Assembly (NCBI RefSeq): GCF_029201445.1
Contig: NZ_CP102381.1
Span: forward strand, 1,736,001 to 1,800,000
DNA: 64,000 bases
Origin: Thiomicrorhabdus lithotrophica
GTDB lineage: Bacteria > Pseudomonadota > Gammaproteobacteria > Thiomicrospirales > Thiomicrospiraceae
Reading direction: 5' to 3'
Of the stretch, positions 37,776 through 47,651 are shown piece after piece. The notes beneath the pieces are model-generated. The model was not told the origin of the DNA. It saw nothing but the letters and a program-made list of their open reading frames with translations, and ran no database searches. Position 1 is the first letter of the stretch, and the number at the start of each line of letters is the position of its first letter. Both the position numbers and the translations under genes were made by a program.

Positions 37776-40001
37776 TTGAAAGCACCTCAGTTTCTCATCA
37801 AATCGATCCGCTTCTATTTTGGGTTATTTCTTATTATTGGTTTGATGCTGTTACTATTTGTTGACCTCACTTTATATAGTCAAGGTCAGGATATTAGAGA
37901 AACGGTTGAAAAACAATCCAATATTGAAGCCGCTCATGAATTGAATCTCGCGTTTGAATCTTCTCTAAAAATTATTCAAAAACAAGCACAAGCCATCAGC
38001 GATTGGGATGAAGTTCATCAACAATTCCACGACCCCAGTTATTATTTCTTTTGGCATGATGAACGGCTAACAGAAAGTGGCTATTTTAAACCTTATTATG
38101 ACGGGCTAGAACTATACAAATCAAATAAACAACTTTTAATGCCCGCCTCTCCAAATGAAAGAATACACTTTTTTCTGCCCGAAAAATTAGACAATTTAGA
38201 ACCTTCTTTTCTATTAAGTGAAAACTTAGAAATGCACCTCAATATCTACCAAAAAATTAAGAATCGAGGTTCTGACGAGATTATTGGCTACATTGGTATC
38301 TCCATAGATTTTCTGCCATTTTTTCTAAAAAACAATACTTTTTATCATGTAAACAAATCATCCATCAGTTTTAAAGGTGTCGGTAAAATTCCATATACGG
38401 ACATTATGGAGCATGTCAATTATCAGCCTGTTTCAAATCCAGTAAGTGATTATCTTTGGCAACTCATTCAAGACTTTATAGTTGAGTTAATTGTTCTGAT
38501 GATCATTGTCAGTCTATTTATATCCCTCGTATTTAATTTAACGATCTATAAACCACTCCAGCTTATTTCTGATTACTTAACGCGTATAAAGAACGCTCCA
38601 AAAAAAATTCAACCTTTACCAGAAGAAACCTTTTTTCTTAAAGAATTTGAAGAATTAAAAAACACACTTCACGACTATCATCGAGACTTACTTAAAGCCC
38701 AAAATGAGTTAGACACACAAAACCATAAAGTATGGGAACAAGCTCGTAGAGACGTTTTGACAAACGTATATAACCGTCGAGCATTTGATGAAGCCTGGGA
38801 CGAAACGATTAACGAGTACTTTAAAGAGCCGATTCCTACCTCATTTATGCTGTTTGATTGTGATTTTTTTAAGGCATTAAATGATACCTATGGCCACGAA
38901 GTCGGTGATGAAGTCATCCAGCTTTCAGCCATCACTATTCAGCAAAGCCTACCTTTAGACTGCCCTGTTTATAGAATTGGTGGAGATGAATTTGCCATTA
39001 TTTTAGTATCTCGGACTCAAGAACAGACAATTAAGATTGCTCACCAATGTTTAACAGCTCTAGAACTTGCGCCTTTTAAGAGCCTTGGAATTAAAGAACA
39101 TTTAACTTTTAGCGTTGGGGTCAGCAGTACTCTAACGGATTTAAGTAATGAGATAACTAACCTTCCTAGACAAGCTGATATGGCAATGTATAAAGCCAAA
39201 CAATCTCTTAAAGAAAAAATTCAATGCTATCACCATACTCTAGACAAAGAATCTTTGTCATTAGTTTCAAACAATATAGCCAACACCGTAGTAGAGGCTA
39301 TTCATTCAGGTGCTTTTATACAAATGCACTTTCAACCTATCCAATCCTTATCAACTGATTCGGTTTATTACGAATCATTAATTCGTATCAACCAAAATAG
39401 TAACATTATTTATCCTAACGATATCTTCGCTATAGTGGATCGCCGAAGAATGGAAGTTGACTTGGATCAGCAAGTCATCAAACAGGTGCATTTAGCGCTA
39501 AAAAACAATGAAATTCCAAAGCATACGGGGGTAGCAATTAACATATCTGGTAAGACTTTATTGCAGCCTAATTTCATAGAACTATTCAATCCAATTAAAC
39601 ATTTTATAAATGACTATAAAATTGTGATTGAAATTACCGAAACAAGTTTAATCGATCACATGGACTATGCTAAAAAAGTGCTCAATAACTTACGTGACAG
39701 TGGTTTTTTAATTGCTTTAGATGATTTCGGAAGTGGTTATTCATCAATACGATATCTCGCCCATATGCCTGTTGATATCATTAAATTTGATATGAGTATG
39801 ACGCAAGCGCTTGCAGGAAATGATTTGAAAACACACAACATTATTAAAACGACAGCTGAAATGATTATTAACTCAGGTTATGACTTAGTGCTTGAAGGCA
39901 TTGAAGATAATGACACGTTAGAAAAAGCCAAACAGGTTGGGGCAACCCATATTCAAGGCTATTTAATTGGTAAGCCCTCTGCAAAGCCAAAAGTATTTTA
40001 G
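37776..40001 (+). CDS. membrane GGDEF/EAL protein with CHASE4-like sensor
   Basis: The 741-residue protein starts at TTG with GGA upstream. It has a membrane span at about 13-34, a periplasmic region of about 200 residues like CHASE4, a second span at about 233-256 and a HAMP-like linker. The GGDEF domain carries the intact motif GGDEF near residue 402, so a cyclase function is possible; no RxxD inhibitory site is seen before it. The EAL domain begins with ESL in place of EAL but keeps EITE and DDFGSGYSS, so phosphodiesterase activity is plausible. It would control cyclic di-GMP in response to an extracellular signal. Confidence 0.88.
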   Translation: MKAPQFLIKSIRFYFGLFLIIGLMLLLFVDLTLYSQGQDIRETVEKQSNIEAAHELNLAFESSLKIIQKQAQAISDWDEVHQQFHDPSYYFFWHDERLTESGYFKPYYDGLELYKSNKQLLMPASPNERIHFFLPEKLDNLEPSFLLSENLEMHLNIYQKIKNRGSDEIIGYIGISIDFLPFFLKNNTFYHVNKSSISFKGVGKIPYTDIMEHVNYQPVSNPVSDYLWQLIQDFIVELIVLMIIVSLFISLVFNLTIYKPLQLISDYLTRIKNAPKKIQPLPEETFFLKEFEELKNTLHDYHRDLLKAQNELDTQNHKVWEQARRDVLTNVYNRRAFDEAWDETINEYFKEPIPTSFMLFDCDFFKALNDTYGHEVGDEVIQLSAITIQQSLPLDCPVYRIGGDEFAIILVSRTQEQTIKIAHQCLTALELAPFKSLGIKEHLTFSVGVSSTLTDLSNEITNLPRQADMAMYKAKQSLKEKIQCYHHTLDKESLSLVSNNIANTVVEAIHSGAFIQMHFQPIQSLSTDSVYYESLIRINQNSNIIYPNDIFAIVDRRRMEVDLDQQVIKQVHLALKNNEIPKHTGVAINISGKTLLQPNFIELFNPIKHFINDYKIVIEITETSLIDHMDYAKKVLNNLRDSGFLIALDDFGSGYSSIRYLAHMPVDIIKFDMSMTQALAGNDLKTHNIIKTTAEMIINSGYDLVLEGIEDNDTLEKAKQVGATHIQGYLIGKPSAKPKVF

Positions 40002-40037
40002 TTTGATATTACAGCCATACAAAAAGCATTCTAGTTT

Positions 40038-40640
40038 ATGACTAAAGTAATCGCTCTTACAGGTGGTATTGGTTCTGGTAAAACTACCGTATCCGACATT
40101 CTTAAAAAACAACATATTCCAATAATTGACACCGATATTATTGCAAGACAAGTCGTTGAGCCTGGTTCTTTCGGGCTGACTCAAGTTGTAGAACGGTTTG
40201 GTAGCCATTACTTAAATACAGATGGTAGTTTAAACCGTACTTTGCTCCGTAGCAAAATATTCAATAATGCTGAAGCGAAGAAAGAATTAGAGCGAATCCT
40301 CCATCCTCTTATTCAAGAAGAAACATTAAAACAACTTGAAAATTACAAGCAACAACTTCCACCGTATATAGTTATCGCGATTCCCTTATTAATTGAAAAT
40401 ATCAAAAACAAAACTACCAGGCCTGGTTATATTGATGAAATTTGGGTAGTTGATTGTCCAGAAGAACAACAGATAAAAAGAGCTTCTAAAAGAGATCAAA
40501 GTAATAGAGATTTAATAAAAAAAATTATTGCGCAACAAGCGAGTAGGAAAGAGCGTTTAAGCTATGCCGATCACGTTATAAACAATAATGGTTCTTTGAA
40601 AGTCTTAGAAAACCAAATACAAACCTTACTTACAGATTAA
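40038..40640 (+). CDS. coaE: dephospho-CoA kinase
   Basis: CoaE completes coenzyme A synthesis. In 200 residues it has the P-loop GGIGSGKTTVSD, DTDIIARQVVEPG and the adenylate-kinase-like IPLLIEN. An exact palindrome copy at 40416 encodes TTRPGYI in a variable loop. It is convergent with the Nudix fusion gene. A 14-bp palindrome TTGTCAGCTGACAA (40665-40678) lies in the 43-base gap between them. Confidence 0.95.
   Translation: MTKVIALTGGIGSGKTTVSDILKKQHIPIIDTDIIARQVVEPGSFGLTQVVERFGSHYLNTDGSLNRTLLRSKIFNNAEAKKELERILHPLIQEETLKQLENYKQQLPPYIVIAIPLLIENIKNKTTRPGYIDEIWVVDCPEEQQIKRASKRDQSNRDLIKKIIAQQASRKERLSYADHVINNNGSLKVLENQIQTLLTD
40416..40427. repeat. ACCAGGCCTGGT palindrome, exact copy 6
   Basis: Exact 12-mer inside coaE, encoding Thr-Arg-Pro-Gly in a poorly conserved loop. 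Confidence 0.9.
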
Positions 40641-40683
40641 ACGTCTGCTTTTCATAGCTTGGACTTGTCAGCTGACAACTCTA

Positions 40684-41631
40684 TTATCCTGGCCAAAATC
40701 CAGATATTGCAGCAACACCTTGCCCTCCTTGGGATTTAGCCATCTCAATATCCCCAGCTTTCATCCCGCCCAAAGCATAAACAGGCACGGTAATAGACTG
40801 AACCCTCTGTGCAAACGTTTCCCAACCAATACCTGCTGTTCCAGGATGAGAAGACGTCTCTTTTACTGGCGAAAGTAAAATAAAATCGGCATCAATCTTT
40901 AAAGCTTGCTGAATATCTTCATTTGTATGAGTAGAGACGCCTAGTAACTTATTTTTTGTAATGGGACGCTTCTCAAACTCATAAATCAGATTAGAAGCTA
41001 ACTGAATCCCATCCGCTTCTGGAAACTCAGCCAATAGATCAATTTTTCCATTTAATAAGACTTTTGCCTTCTTTTGATGACACAGACTAATAGCCGCTTC
41101 TGCAATGTCCGAAAATTCATTAGACGCTAAACCTTTGGCTCTTAGCTGACACAGTTCAATTCCTGAATCTAGAGCGCTAGATAACTTTTGCAGGAATTCA
41201 TCTTTACCATTAAAACTACCCGTTATCATGTACTTATCGGCCAACTGAAGTGCCTTTAGAATGCCTGTGTTTGCTGCTGGAAAAGCAAGTTGATGCAAAT
41301 CAAAAACCTCAAACCACTTCACTTGTTGCCCTTCATTTCCAACAGGCTCGCTTGAATATTCGTCTGTAGTATAAACATGCAAACGTACAGAGACTTTTTC
41401 ATAATGCCACGGGATAACAATTAACGGTTGCCAATTATCAGTTTCAACGGCTAACTCCTCTAAAAACTCCCTTTTAAGAGCCTGAATAGGGGTTTCCCCC
41501 TTTTCGATTTTACCACCTGGAAACTCCCAATGATTTGCGTGACTTTGATGTTTTTGTCTCAAAGCTAAACAAATCTTAGTCTCTTTTTTTAAAACACCAA
41601 TAGCAATGTCAATATAGGAATGTAAACTCAC
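40684..41631 (-). CDS. Nudix hydrolase fused to a thiamine-phosphate-synthase-like domain
   Basis: A 315-residue fusion. The first ~130 residues are a MutT-type Nudix domain with the box GKIEKGETPIQALKREFLEE. The rest is TenI/ThiE-like, with ELCQLRAKG, ADGIQLAS, LLGVSTHT and VYALGGM. Such MutT-ThiE fusions are known from gammaproteobacteria, often near coaE, secA and argJ, as here. The Nudix half is likely an oxidised-nucleotide pyrophosphatase and the second half may not make thiamine phosphate. Confidence 0.88.
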   Translation of the reverse strand: MSLHSYIDIAIGVLKKETKICLALRQKHQSHANHWEFPGGKIEKGETPIQALKREFLEELAVETDNWQPLIVIPWHYEKVSVRLHVYTTDEYSSEPVGNEGQQVKWFEVFDLHQLAFPAANTGILKALQLADKYMITGSFNGKDEFLQKLSSALDSGIELCQLRAKGLASNEFSDIAEAAISLCHQKKAKVLLNGKIDLLAEFPEADGIQLASNLIYEFEKRPITKNKLLGVSTHTNEDIQQALKIDADFILLSPVKETSSHPGTAGIGWETFAQRVQSITVPVYALGGMKAGDIEMAKSQGGQGVAAISGFWPG

Positions 41632-41736
41632 AGCTTTCTCTTTTAAAAAAAATTATTAAATAGCATTTTAAGGACTAACCTATGCAATGTTAAGCTTTAT
41701 TCATGCTATAAAAATGAACTATTTACGCACAAAGCT

Positions 41737-41758
41737 AAATTACCAGGCCTGGTAATTT
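41737..41758. repeat. ACCAGGCCTGGT palindrome, exact copy 7, within a 22-bp palindrome
   Basis: The core 12-mer is at 41742-41753; five more symmetric bases each side (AAATT / AATTT) complete a 22-bp perfect palindrome. It stands about 50 nt before hisC and overlaps the candidate -35 element of that gene. Confidence 0.9.
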
Positions 41759-41768
41759 AAGGTAAAAT
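41740..41768 (+). promoter_or_regulatory. candidate promoter of hisC
   Basis: TTACCA (41740-41745, four of six to the -35 consensus), a 17-base spacer and TAAAAT (41763-41768, five of six) precede hisC by 41 nt. The -35 element lies inside the 22-bp palindrome. Confidence 0.4.
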
Positions 41769-41809
41769 ACTTCGTTATTAATTAATCATTATCTAGTCGA
41801 GTCTATGCC

Positions 41810-42871
41810 ATGAGCCAATATTGGAGTTCATTAGTTCACACCTTAACCCCTTATGTTCCAGGTGAACAGCCTAAAGTGAATAACTTAATTAAACTCAATA
41901 CCAATGAGAATCCTTATCCACCTTCAGATTATGTGCTCGACGCCATAAAAAAAGCTACGGATGACAAATTAAAACTTTATCCTGACCCTAACGCAGATGT
42001 GCTTAAAAAACGTATTGCTGATTATCACAATGTAGATGCAAACCAAGTATTTGTAGGTAATGGTTCTGATGAAGTCCTGGCGCATGCTTTTCAAGCCTTG
42101 TTAAAACAAGAGAAACCATTACTATTCCCTGACATAACATACAGCTTTTACCCTGTTTATTGCGGCCTATATGGTATTGATTACCAAACGGTTCCATTGA
42201 ACGACGAATTTGAAATACAGGTTGCTGACTACTCACAAGAATGTGGCGCGATTATCTTCCCCAATCCCAATGCCCCTACAGGCAGACTACTTGAATTAGA
42301 TGAAATTGAGGTCTTGTTACAAAGCCATACTCAGCAAGTTGTTTTGATTGATGAGGCTTATGTTGATTTTGGCGGTCAAAGTGCGATTAGTTTGGTAAAC
42401 AAATATCCAAACCTACTGGTTACTCAAACGCTTTCTAAGTCACGCTCTCTAGCAGGTTTACGTGTTGGTTTTGCTGTCGGTCATGCAGATTTAATTGAAG
42501 GATTAGAGCGCGTTAAAAATAGTTTTAACTCATACCCTTTAGATAGATTAGCGATATACGGAGCAGTTGCCTCTTTTGATGATGAACAATCTTTTCAAGA
42601 GAGCTGTAAATCGGTTATAAACACTCGTGAAGAGTTAAATGCAAAACTGTTAGAGTTAGGTTTTAAAGTACTACCTTCTGCGGCCAATTTTGTTTTTGCT
42701 ACTCACCCACAGTTTAAAGCGGTAGAAATTGCTGCAAAACTACGAGAAAAGTCGATCATTGTCAGATATTTTAATAAACCACGTATTGATCAGTTTTTAA
42801 GAATCACGATTGGTAATGACACTGAAAATCAGGCTTTGTGTGTTGCTTTAGAAGCGATTATCAAAGGTTGA
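41810..42871 (+). CDS. hisC: histidinol-phosphate aminotransferase
   Basis: HisC is the PLP enzyme of histidine synthesis. The 353-residue protein has the class I aminotransferase motifs [28 protein letters not shown] and the lysine site [15 protein letters not shown] terminator follows. It is a single gene here, with no other his genes next to it; hisS in this window is a synthetase and unrelated. Confidence 0.94.
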   Translation: MSQYWSSLVHTLTPYVPGEQPKVNNLIKLNTNENPYPPSDYVLDAIKKATDDKLKLYPDPNADVLKKRIADYHNVDANQVFVGNGSDEVLAHAFQALLKQEKPLLFPDITYSFYPVYCGLYGIDYQTVPLNDEFEIQVADYSQECGAIIFPNPNAPTGRLLELDEIEVLLQSHTQQVVLIDEAYVDFGGQSAISLVNKYPNLLVTQTLSKSRSLAGLRVGFAVGHADLIEGLERVKNSFNSYPLDRLAIYGAVASFDDEQSFQESCKSVINTREELNAKLLELGFKVLPSAANFVFATHPQFKAVEIAAKLREKSIIVRYFNKPRIDQFLRITIGNDTENQALCVALEAIIKG

Positions 42872-42914
42872 TTCGCTGATAACTCAATTTATTTAAATAA
42901 ATATTCAAGACATT

Positions 42915-42938
42915 AAAAAAGCCCTAACGGGCTTTTTT
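42915..42938. terminator. bidirectional terminator after hisC and argJ
   Basis: AAAAAAGCCC-taac-GGGCTTTTTT forms a symmetric stem between the convergent hisC and argJ genes. Confidence 0.9.
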
Positions 42939-42961
42939 ACTTTAAGTCTCTCGCACTTCAA

Positions 42962-44173
42962 TTAAGAACGATATTCTGCATTAATTTTGACATAATCATA
43001 TGAAAAATCGGTTGTCCAAACCGTCTCAGAATGAGCACCGCGATTAAGTTGAATCAGTATTGTAATATCGGTTTCATTCATAACTGCTTGGCCTGCTTCT
43101 TCAGTGTAAGTTAAAGCTCGTCCACCATTTTCAACAATACATACATCACCTAAATAAATTTTAAGGATGTTAACATCAAGCTCATCAATACCAGAACGTC
43201 CTACAGCAGCTAAAATACGTCCCCAGTTAGGGTCAGAGGCAAATAGCGCAGTCTTTACTAATGGAGATAAAGCAACCGCGTGAGCAACTTGTAAACATTC
43301 TTGCTGAGAGTTTCCACCCTCAACAATAATGCTAACGAATTTTGTCGCCCCTTCACCATCACGAATAATCATTTGCGCTAAATCAGTCATGACCTGATTA
43401 ATTTCTTTAGCAAATGCTTTATATGCTGCAGAATCAACTGAATCAATCAAAGGCATATCTGCTTTTTGTGTTGCCGTTAAAGTACAAGCATCATTAGTAG
43501 ATGTATCGCCATCAACGGTAATTCTATTAAACGATAAATTAACCGCATCGGTTAAACACTGCTGCAAGCAGGCCTGGTTAATTTTGGCATCTGTTGCCAC
43601 AAAACCTAACATTGTCGCCATATTAGGATGAATCATTCCAGACCCTTTAGATATTCCTGTAATAGTCACTGAATGGCCATCAATATCTACGACCTTACTG
43701 ACTGTTTTTGGCACTAAGTCCGTTGTCATAATACCTTTACACGCCTCATTCCAACCTGAAACAGACATATTTGCCATTGCTGCCGGAATACCGACATGTA
43801 ATTTTTCCATCGGTAGGTTCTCACCAATAACTCCGGTAGAAAAAGGTAAAACTTGATTTACTTCACAACCAAGTTCTTTAGCTACCCATTCACAACTCTG
43901 GACAGCATCGAGCATTCCTTGTTCACCAGTACCAGCATTGGCATTACCACTATTGATGATTAATGCTCGTGGGGCTGCGGAGCTTAAATGTGCTTTAGCT
44001 AAGGTAACTGGAGCTGCGCAGAAGGCATTTTGGGTAAACGTAGCAGCGGTAAGAGAACCTTCGGCCAACTCCATAATGACTAAATCAGTTGCACCACTTT
44101 TTTTAATTTTAGCGGCACAAGCCCCTAAATAAAAACCTGCTACAGGATGTAAAACAAGATTATCAATATTCAT
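42962..44173 (-). CDS. argJ: glutamate N-acetyltransferase / amino-acid acetyltransferase ArgJ
   Basis: ArgJ transfers the acetyl group from acetylornithine to glutamate, and in bifunctional forms also uses acetyl-CoA. The 403 residues contain the autocleavage site in HPNMATMLGF, where the bond before Thr is cut to give the two chains. The presence of argA as well suggests that ArgJ mainly recycles. A one-mismatch palindrome copy lies at 43567. Confidence 0.95.
   Translation of the reverse strand: MNIDNLVLHPVAGFYLGACAAKIKKSGATDLVIMELAEGSLTAATFTQNAFCAAPVTLAKAHLSSAAPRALIINSGNANAGTGEQGMLDAVQSCEWVAKELGCEVNQVLPFSTGVIGENLPMEKLHVGIPAAMANMSVSGWNEACKGIMTTDLVPKTVSKVVDIDGHSVTITGISKGSGMIHPNMATMLGFVATDAKINQACLQQCLTDAVNLSFNRITVDGDTSTNDACTLTATQKADMPLIDSVDSAAYKAFAKEINQVMTDLAQMIIRDGEGATKFVSIIVEGGNSQQECLQVAHAVALSPLVKTALFASDPNWGRILAAVGRSGIDELDVNILKIYLGDVCIVENGGRALTYTEEAGQAVMNETDITILIQLNRGAHSETVWTTDFSYDYVKINAEYRS
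43567..43578. repeat. near copy of the ACCAGGCCTGGT palindrome
   Basis: AGCAGGCCTGGT, one mismatch, inside argJ, encoding Asn-Gln-Ala-Cys on the coding strand. Confidence 0.6.
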
Positions 44174-44210
44174 ATTTTTTCCTCTTCCCTAATGCTATTT
44201 AGGGTAAAGC

Positions 44211-44234
44211 AAAAACCCACCTTTCGGTGGGTTT
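44211..44234 (-). terminator. terminator of secA
   Basis: On the minus strand AAACCCACC-gaaa-GGTGGGTTTTT gives a 9-bp stem with a GNRA loop and a T run, about 38 nt past the secA stop. Confidence 0.9.
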
Positions 44235-44271
44235 AAGCTGTACTTATAAACTTGTTTTAGAATACTGTGAA

Positions 44272-46998
44272 TTAACTTAATTTTCCACAACATTGTTTAT
44301 ATTTTTTACCTGAACCACAAGGACAAGGGTCGTTACGCCCTACTTTGGGTTCTTCGCGTCTAAAAGTACCCTCTTTATCCTGTTCGTTATCTTCTGATCC
44401 ATTCATCGCATCTGCAATTCCCTGTGCAGCGGGATGATTAGCTTCTAATTGCTGTGGTCGCTCTTTTTCAGTTTGATCATCAAAGTCGGCTACATCTTGA
44501 GTCCCTTCAATTTGTACCAATGACAGAACCTTAACTGTTTCAAAAGTGACCTCTTGCAAGAAGTTATGGAACATTTCAGAAGATTCACGACGATACTCTT
44601 GGAAAGGATCTTTTTGTGCATAACCACGTAAATGAATCCCTCTACGTAGATAGTCCATCTCAGATAAATGTTCACGCCACTGTCTATCAATAGTACGTAA
44701 CAGCACTTCTTTTTCAAAATGCTGACGAGTTGCAGGATCAACCACACTCATTTTAACGCTATAGATATCCGCTAGTTCAGCAATAATTTTTTCAATCAGT
44801 TTTTCTTCGTACAGACCAGTGTCTGTACTTAACCACTCTTGAATAGCAAACTCAGCGCCTAATTCTTCAGCAATGGCTTTTTCCAGGCCTGGTACATCCC
44901 ACTGCTCTTCTAAAGAGCCTTTTGGAATATAAGTTCCGACAATCTGCTCAACCACTTGTTCACGCAAACTATTAATTACTGGGCTAACATCATCATCGGC
45001 CATCAACTCATTACGTTGCTGATAAACCACCTTTCGCTGCTGATTAGAAATATCATCAAATTTAAGTAAGTTTGCACGCTCATCCTGATGCATACGTTCA
45101 ACTTGTTTTTGAGCACGCTCAATCGATTTAGTCACCATGCCATGCTCAATCGCTTCATTAGAAGCCATTCCCAAACGTTTCATCATAGATTTCACTTTTT
45201 CAGAAGCGAAACGACGCATTAAATCATCATCTAAAGAGAGATAAAAACGCGTTGTACCAACATCACCCTGACGACCTGAACGACCACGAAGCTGATTATC
45301 AATACGTCGAGATTCATGACGCTCAGAACCAATCACTTTCAAACCACCAAAACCTAAGACAGCAGCATGACGCTCGTTCCAGTCATCAGTAACCTGCTTT
45401 ATTTTTTCTTCTGTTGGATTCTTTAATTCAGCAAGTTCTAGCTCTAAATTACCACCTAAAACGATATCTGTTCCACGTCCAGCCATGTTAGTTGCAATCG
45501 TTACCGCTCCAGGACGACCTGCATTAGCGATAATTGATGCTTCTTTTTCATGCTGTTTTGCATTCAAAACACTATGCGGTACTTTAGCTTTAGTTAAAGA
45601 TTTTGCTAACATTTCAGACATTTCAATCGAGGCTGTACCCACCAAAACAGGTTGTTGGGTTTTATGTGTTTCACGAATATCTTCAACAATTGCGTTAAAT
45701 TTACCCTCCATGTCCAAATACACCAAATCAGGCAAATCAACACGCTGAGGAACTTTGTTTGGAGGAATGACGACAACTTCAAGCTCATAGGTAGATAAGA
45801 ACTCACCAGCTTCTGTGTCTGCGGTTCCTGTCATACCTGATAACTTTTCATACTGGCGGAAATAGTTTTGGAAGGTAATCGAAGCAAAGGTTTGACTCTC
45901 TTGCTGAATTTTAACGCCTTCTTTTGCTTCTACGGCTTGATGTAAACCTTCACTCCAACGACGCCCTTCCATTTTACGGCCTGTGAATTCATCGATAATG
46001 ACAATTTGATCATCTTCCACAATGTAATCACGATCTTTTTCAAAAAGTAAATTCGCTCTCAGAGCAGCATTAACATGAATCATCAAGCCAATATGTGCAG
46101 CGTCATATAAACTATCACCTTCTTCTAGAAGACCTTGCTCAGCCATCATAGATTCAACTTTAGCGTGACCATCATCCGTTAAATAGACTTGTTTCGATTT
46201 CTCATCAATCGTGAAGTCACCTGATGATGTCTTAGTTTCTAAATCTTCTTCACCTTGTTCTAGATAGGCGACTAACGGATTAATTTTTTGGTAAAGCTCA
46301 GCCTTATCTTCAGATGGCCCAGAAATAATAAGTGGTGTACGAGCTTCATCAATTAAGATGGAGTCAACTTCGTCAATTACAGCATAGTGCTGACCACGCA
46401 TGACTTTTTCGGCTGAATATATCGCCATATTGTCACGTAAATAATCAAAACCAAATTCGTTGTTTGTTCCGTAAGTTACGTCCATAGCGTAAGCAAGTTG
46501 TTTTTCTTGCTGGGTCTGACCACTTAAGATAACACCAGTAGATAAACCTAAAAATTCAAACAGCTGGCCCATCCACTCTGAGTCACGCTTAGCAAGATAG
46601 TCATTCACAGTAATAACATGAACACCTTCACCTTTAAGAGCGTTTAAGTAAACAGGTAGGGTCGCAACTAAGGTTTTACCTTCACCGGTACGCATTTCTG
46701 CAATGCGTCCTTCATGAAGCGCCATACCACCAATCATCTGCACATCATAGTGACGCATACCAAATACACGTTTACCTGCTTCACGTACAACAGCAAATGC
46801 TTGAGGTAACAACTCGTCTAATGTCTGACCTTCTGACAGAGCCTGTTTAAAATCTTGAGTCTTGTGTTGAAGTTCTTCATCCGTCAGCGCTTCATATTCA
46901 GCTTCCAATGCATTAATAATTTCTGTCACTTTACGGTACTGTTTCAACATACGCTCGTTGCGACTACCAAAGATTTTTTTAAAGATATTTAAGGCCAT
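44272..46998 (-). CDS. secA: preprotein translocase ATPase SecA
   Basis: SecA drives export of unfolded proteins through SecYEG. The 908 residues show the nucleotide site MRTGEGKTL near residue 105, [19 protein letters not shown], and the second-domain motif [20 protein letters not shown]. The C-terminal zinc site is [13 protein letters not shown] for SecB and ribosome binding. It is divergent from dciA, the usual neighbour. A one-mismatch palindrome copy lies at 44882. Confidence 0.98.
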   Translation of the reverse strand: MALNIFKKIFGSRNERMLKQYRKVTEIINALEAEYEALTDEELQHKTQDFKQALSEGQTLDELLPQAFAVVREAGKRVFGMRHYDVQMIGGMALHEGRIAEMRTGEGKTLVATLPVYLNALKGEGVHVITVNDYLAKRDSEWMGQLFEFLGLSTGVILSGQTQQEKQLAYAMDVTYGTNNEFGFDYLRDNMAIYSAEKVMRGQHYAVIDEVDSILIDEARTPLIISGPSEDKAELYQKINPLVAYLEQGEEDLETKTSSGDFTIDEKSKQVYLTDDGHAKVESMMAEQGLLEEGDSLYDAAHIGLMIHVNAALRANLLFEKDRDYIVEDDQIVIIDEFTGRKMEGRRWSEGLHQAVEAKEGVKIQQESQTFASITFQNYFRQYEKLSGMTGTADTEAGEFLSTYELEVVVIPPNKVPQRVDLPDLVYLDMEGKFNAIVEDIRETHKTQQPVLVGTASIEMSEMLAKSLTKAKVPHSVLNAKQHEKEASIIANAGRPGAVTIATNMAGRGTDIVLGGNLELELAELKNPTEEKIKQVTDDWNERHAAVLGFGGLKVIGSERHESRRIDNQLRGRSGRQGDVGTTRFYLSLDDDLMRRFASEKVKSMMKRLGMASNEAIEHGMVTKSIERAQKQVERMHQDERANLLKFDDISNQQRKVVYQQRNELMADDDVSPVINSLREQVVEQIVGTYIPKGSLEEQWDVPGLEKAIAEELGAEFAIQEWLSTDTGLYEEKLIEKIIAELADIYSVKMSVVDPATRQHFEKEVLLRTIDRQWREHLSEMDYLRRGIHLRGYAQKDPFQEYRRESSEMFHNFLQEVTFETVKVLSLVQIEGTQDVADFDDQTEKERPQQLEANHPAAQGIADAMNGSEDNEQDKEGTFRREEPKVGRNDPCPCGSGKKYKQCCGKLS
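44882..44893. repeat. near copy of the ACCAGGCCTGGT palindrome
   Basis: TCCAGGCCTGGT, one mismatch, inside secA, encoding Val-Pro-Gly-Leu-Glu in the helical C-terminal part. Confidence 0.6.
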
Positions 46999-47139
46999 TT
47001 AAATGTACATTCCAGTTAAATAATAATGCTATTGATTGATGATAATTCATGTCACCCTGTCAAATTGTGTATGGGTGTTTTATTCATTTTCAAGTCATGC
47101 CAGCGGATTAAGATTTTCGACTGGTCTTATTGCGGTAAA

Positions 47140-47616
47140 ATGAGCAAATATTCTAACATAAAACCGATTACTATCAGTATGAAACCGTTATTAAATCAGG
47201 CTCATGGTGCGTTAAAAAATCTTCTTGAAGATGCTCAATTATTTCAGGCCTTGCTAGAAGTTGGACAAGACAGCTTACCTGCTGAATTAAAGCCTCACTT
47301 AATCGGGGTTAGCTTTGAAAAGAACTGTTTATTATTGCAGTTAGATGAGGCTATCTGGGCAACTCAATTACGCTTTTATGAACCCAATTTACTGGGCATC
47401 TACCAAGAACATTTTCCTCACTTAGAATTGGAGCGTGTAAAAGTTCACATACTTCTACAGGCTCCTGCTCCAACTAGAACAAAAAGAATCATCACCCCGC
47501 CTAGTGATGAAGACGCACAAGAAATGTTAACGATTAGTCGGAAGATAAAATCGCCAGGTTTACGCGATGCTCTGAAAGCTCTCAGCTTAAGGGCAAAAAA
47601 AAACGCCCATGAATAA
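47140..47616 (+). CDS. dciA: DUF721 protein, DciA-like helicase loader
   Basis: DciA recruits the replicative helicase DnaB in bacteria that lack DnaC. The 158-residue protein starting at 47140 (MSKYSNIKP) has the DUF721 core with LIGVSFEKNCLLLQLDEAIWATQLRFYEPNLL and a Lys-rich C-terminus. The reading frame extends upstream to 47026, but that part is Cys/Ile-rich, unlike the family. Location between secA and lpxC is the classic one in gammaproteobacteria. The CDS end overlaps the terminator shared with lpxC. Confidence 0.85.
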   Translation: MSKYSNIKPITISMKPLLNQAHGALKNLLEDAQLFQALLEVGQDSLPAELKPHLIGVSFEKNCLLLQLDEAIWATQLRFYEPNLLGIYQEHFPHLELERVKVHILLQAPAPTRTKRIITPPSDEDAQEMLTISRKIKSPGLRDALKALSLRAKKNAHE

Positions 47617-47626
47617 GGCGTTTTTT
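47598..47626. terminator. bidirectional terminator between dciA and lpxC
   Basis: A stem of A6-CGCC and GGCG-T6 with a nine-base loop spans the dciA stop codon. It can stop both convergent transcripts. Confidence 0.85.
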
Positions 47627-47651
47627 GAATCTTGATGAACTTGAATTGTCT

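Noticed and set aside
47026-47139. Longer start of dciA at 47026
   Set aside because: The added residues are Cys/Ile-rich, unlike the family, and lie where the secA and dciA promoters should be.
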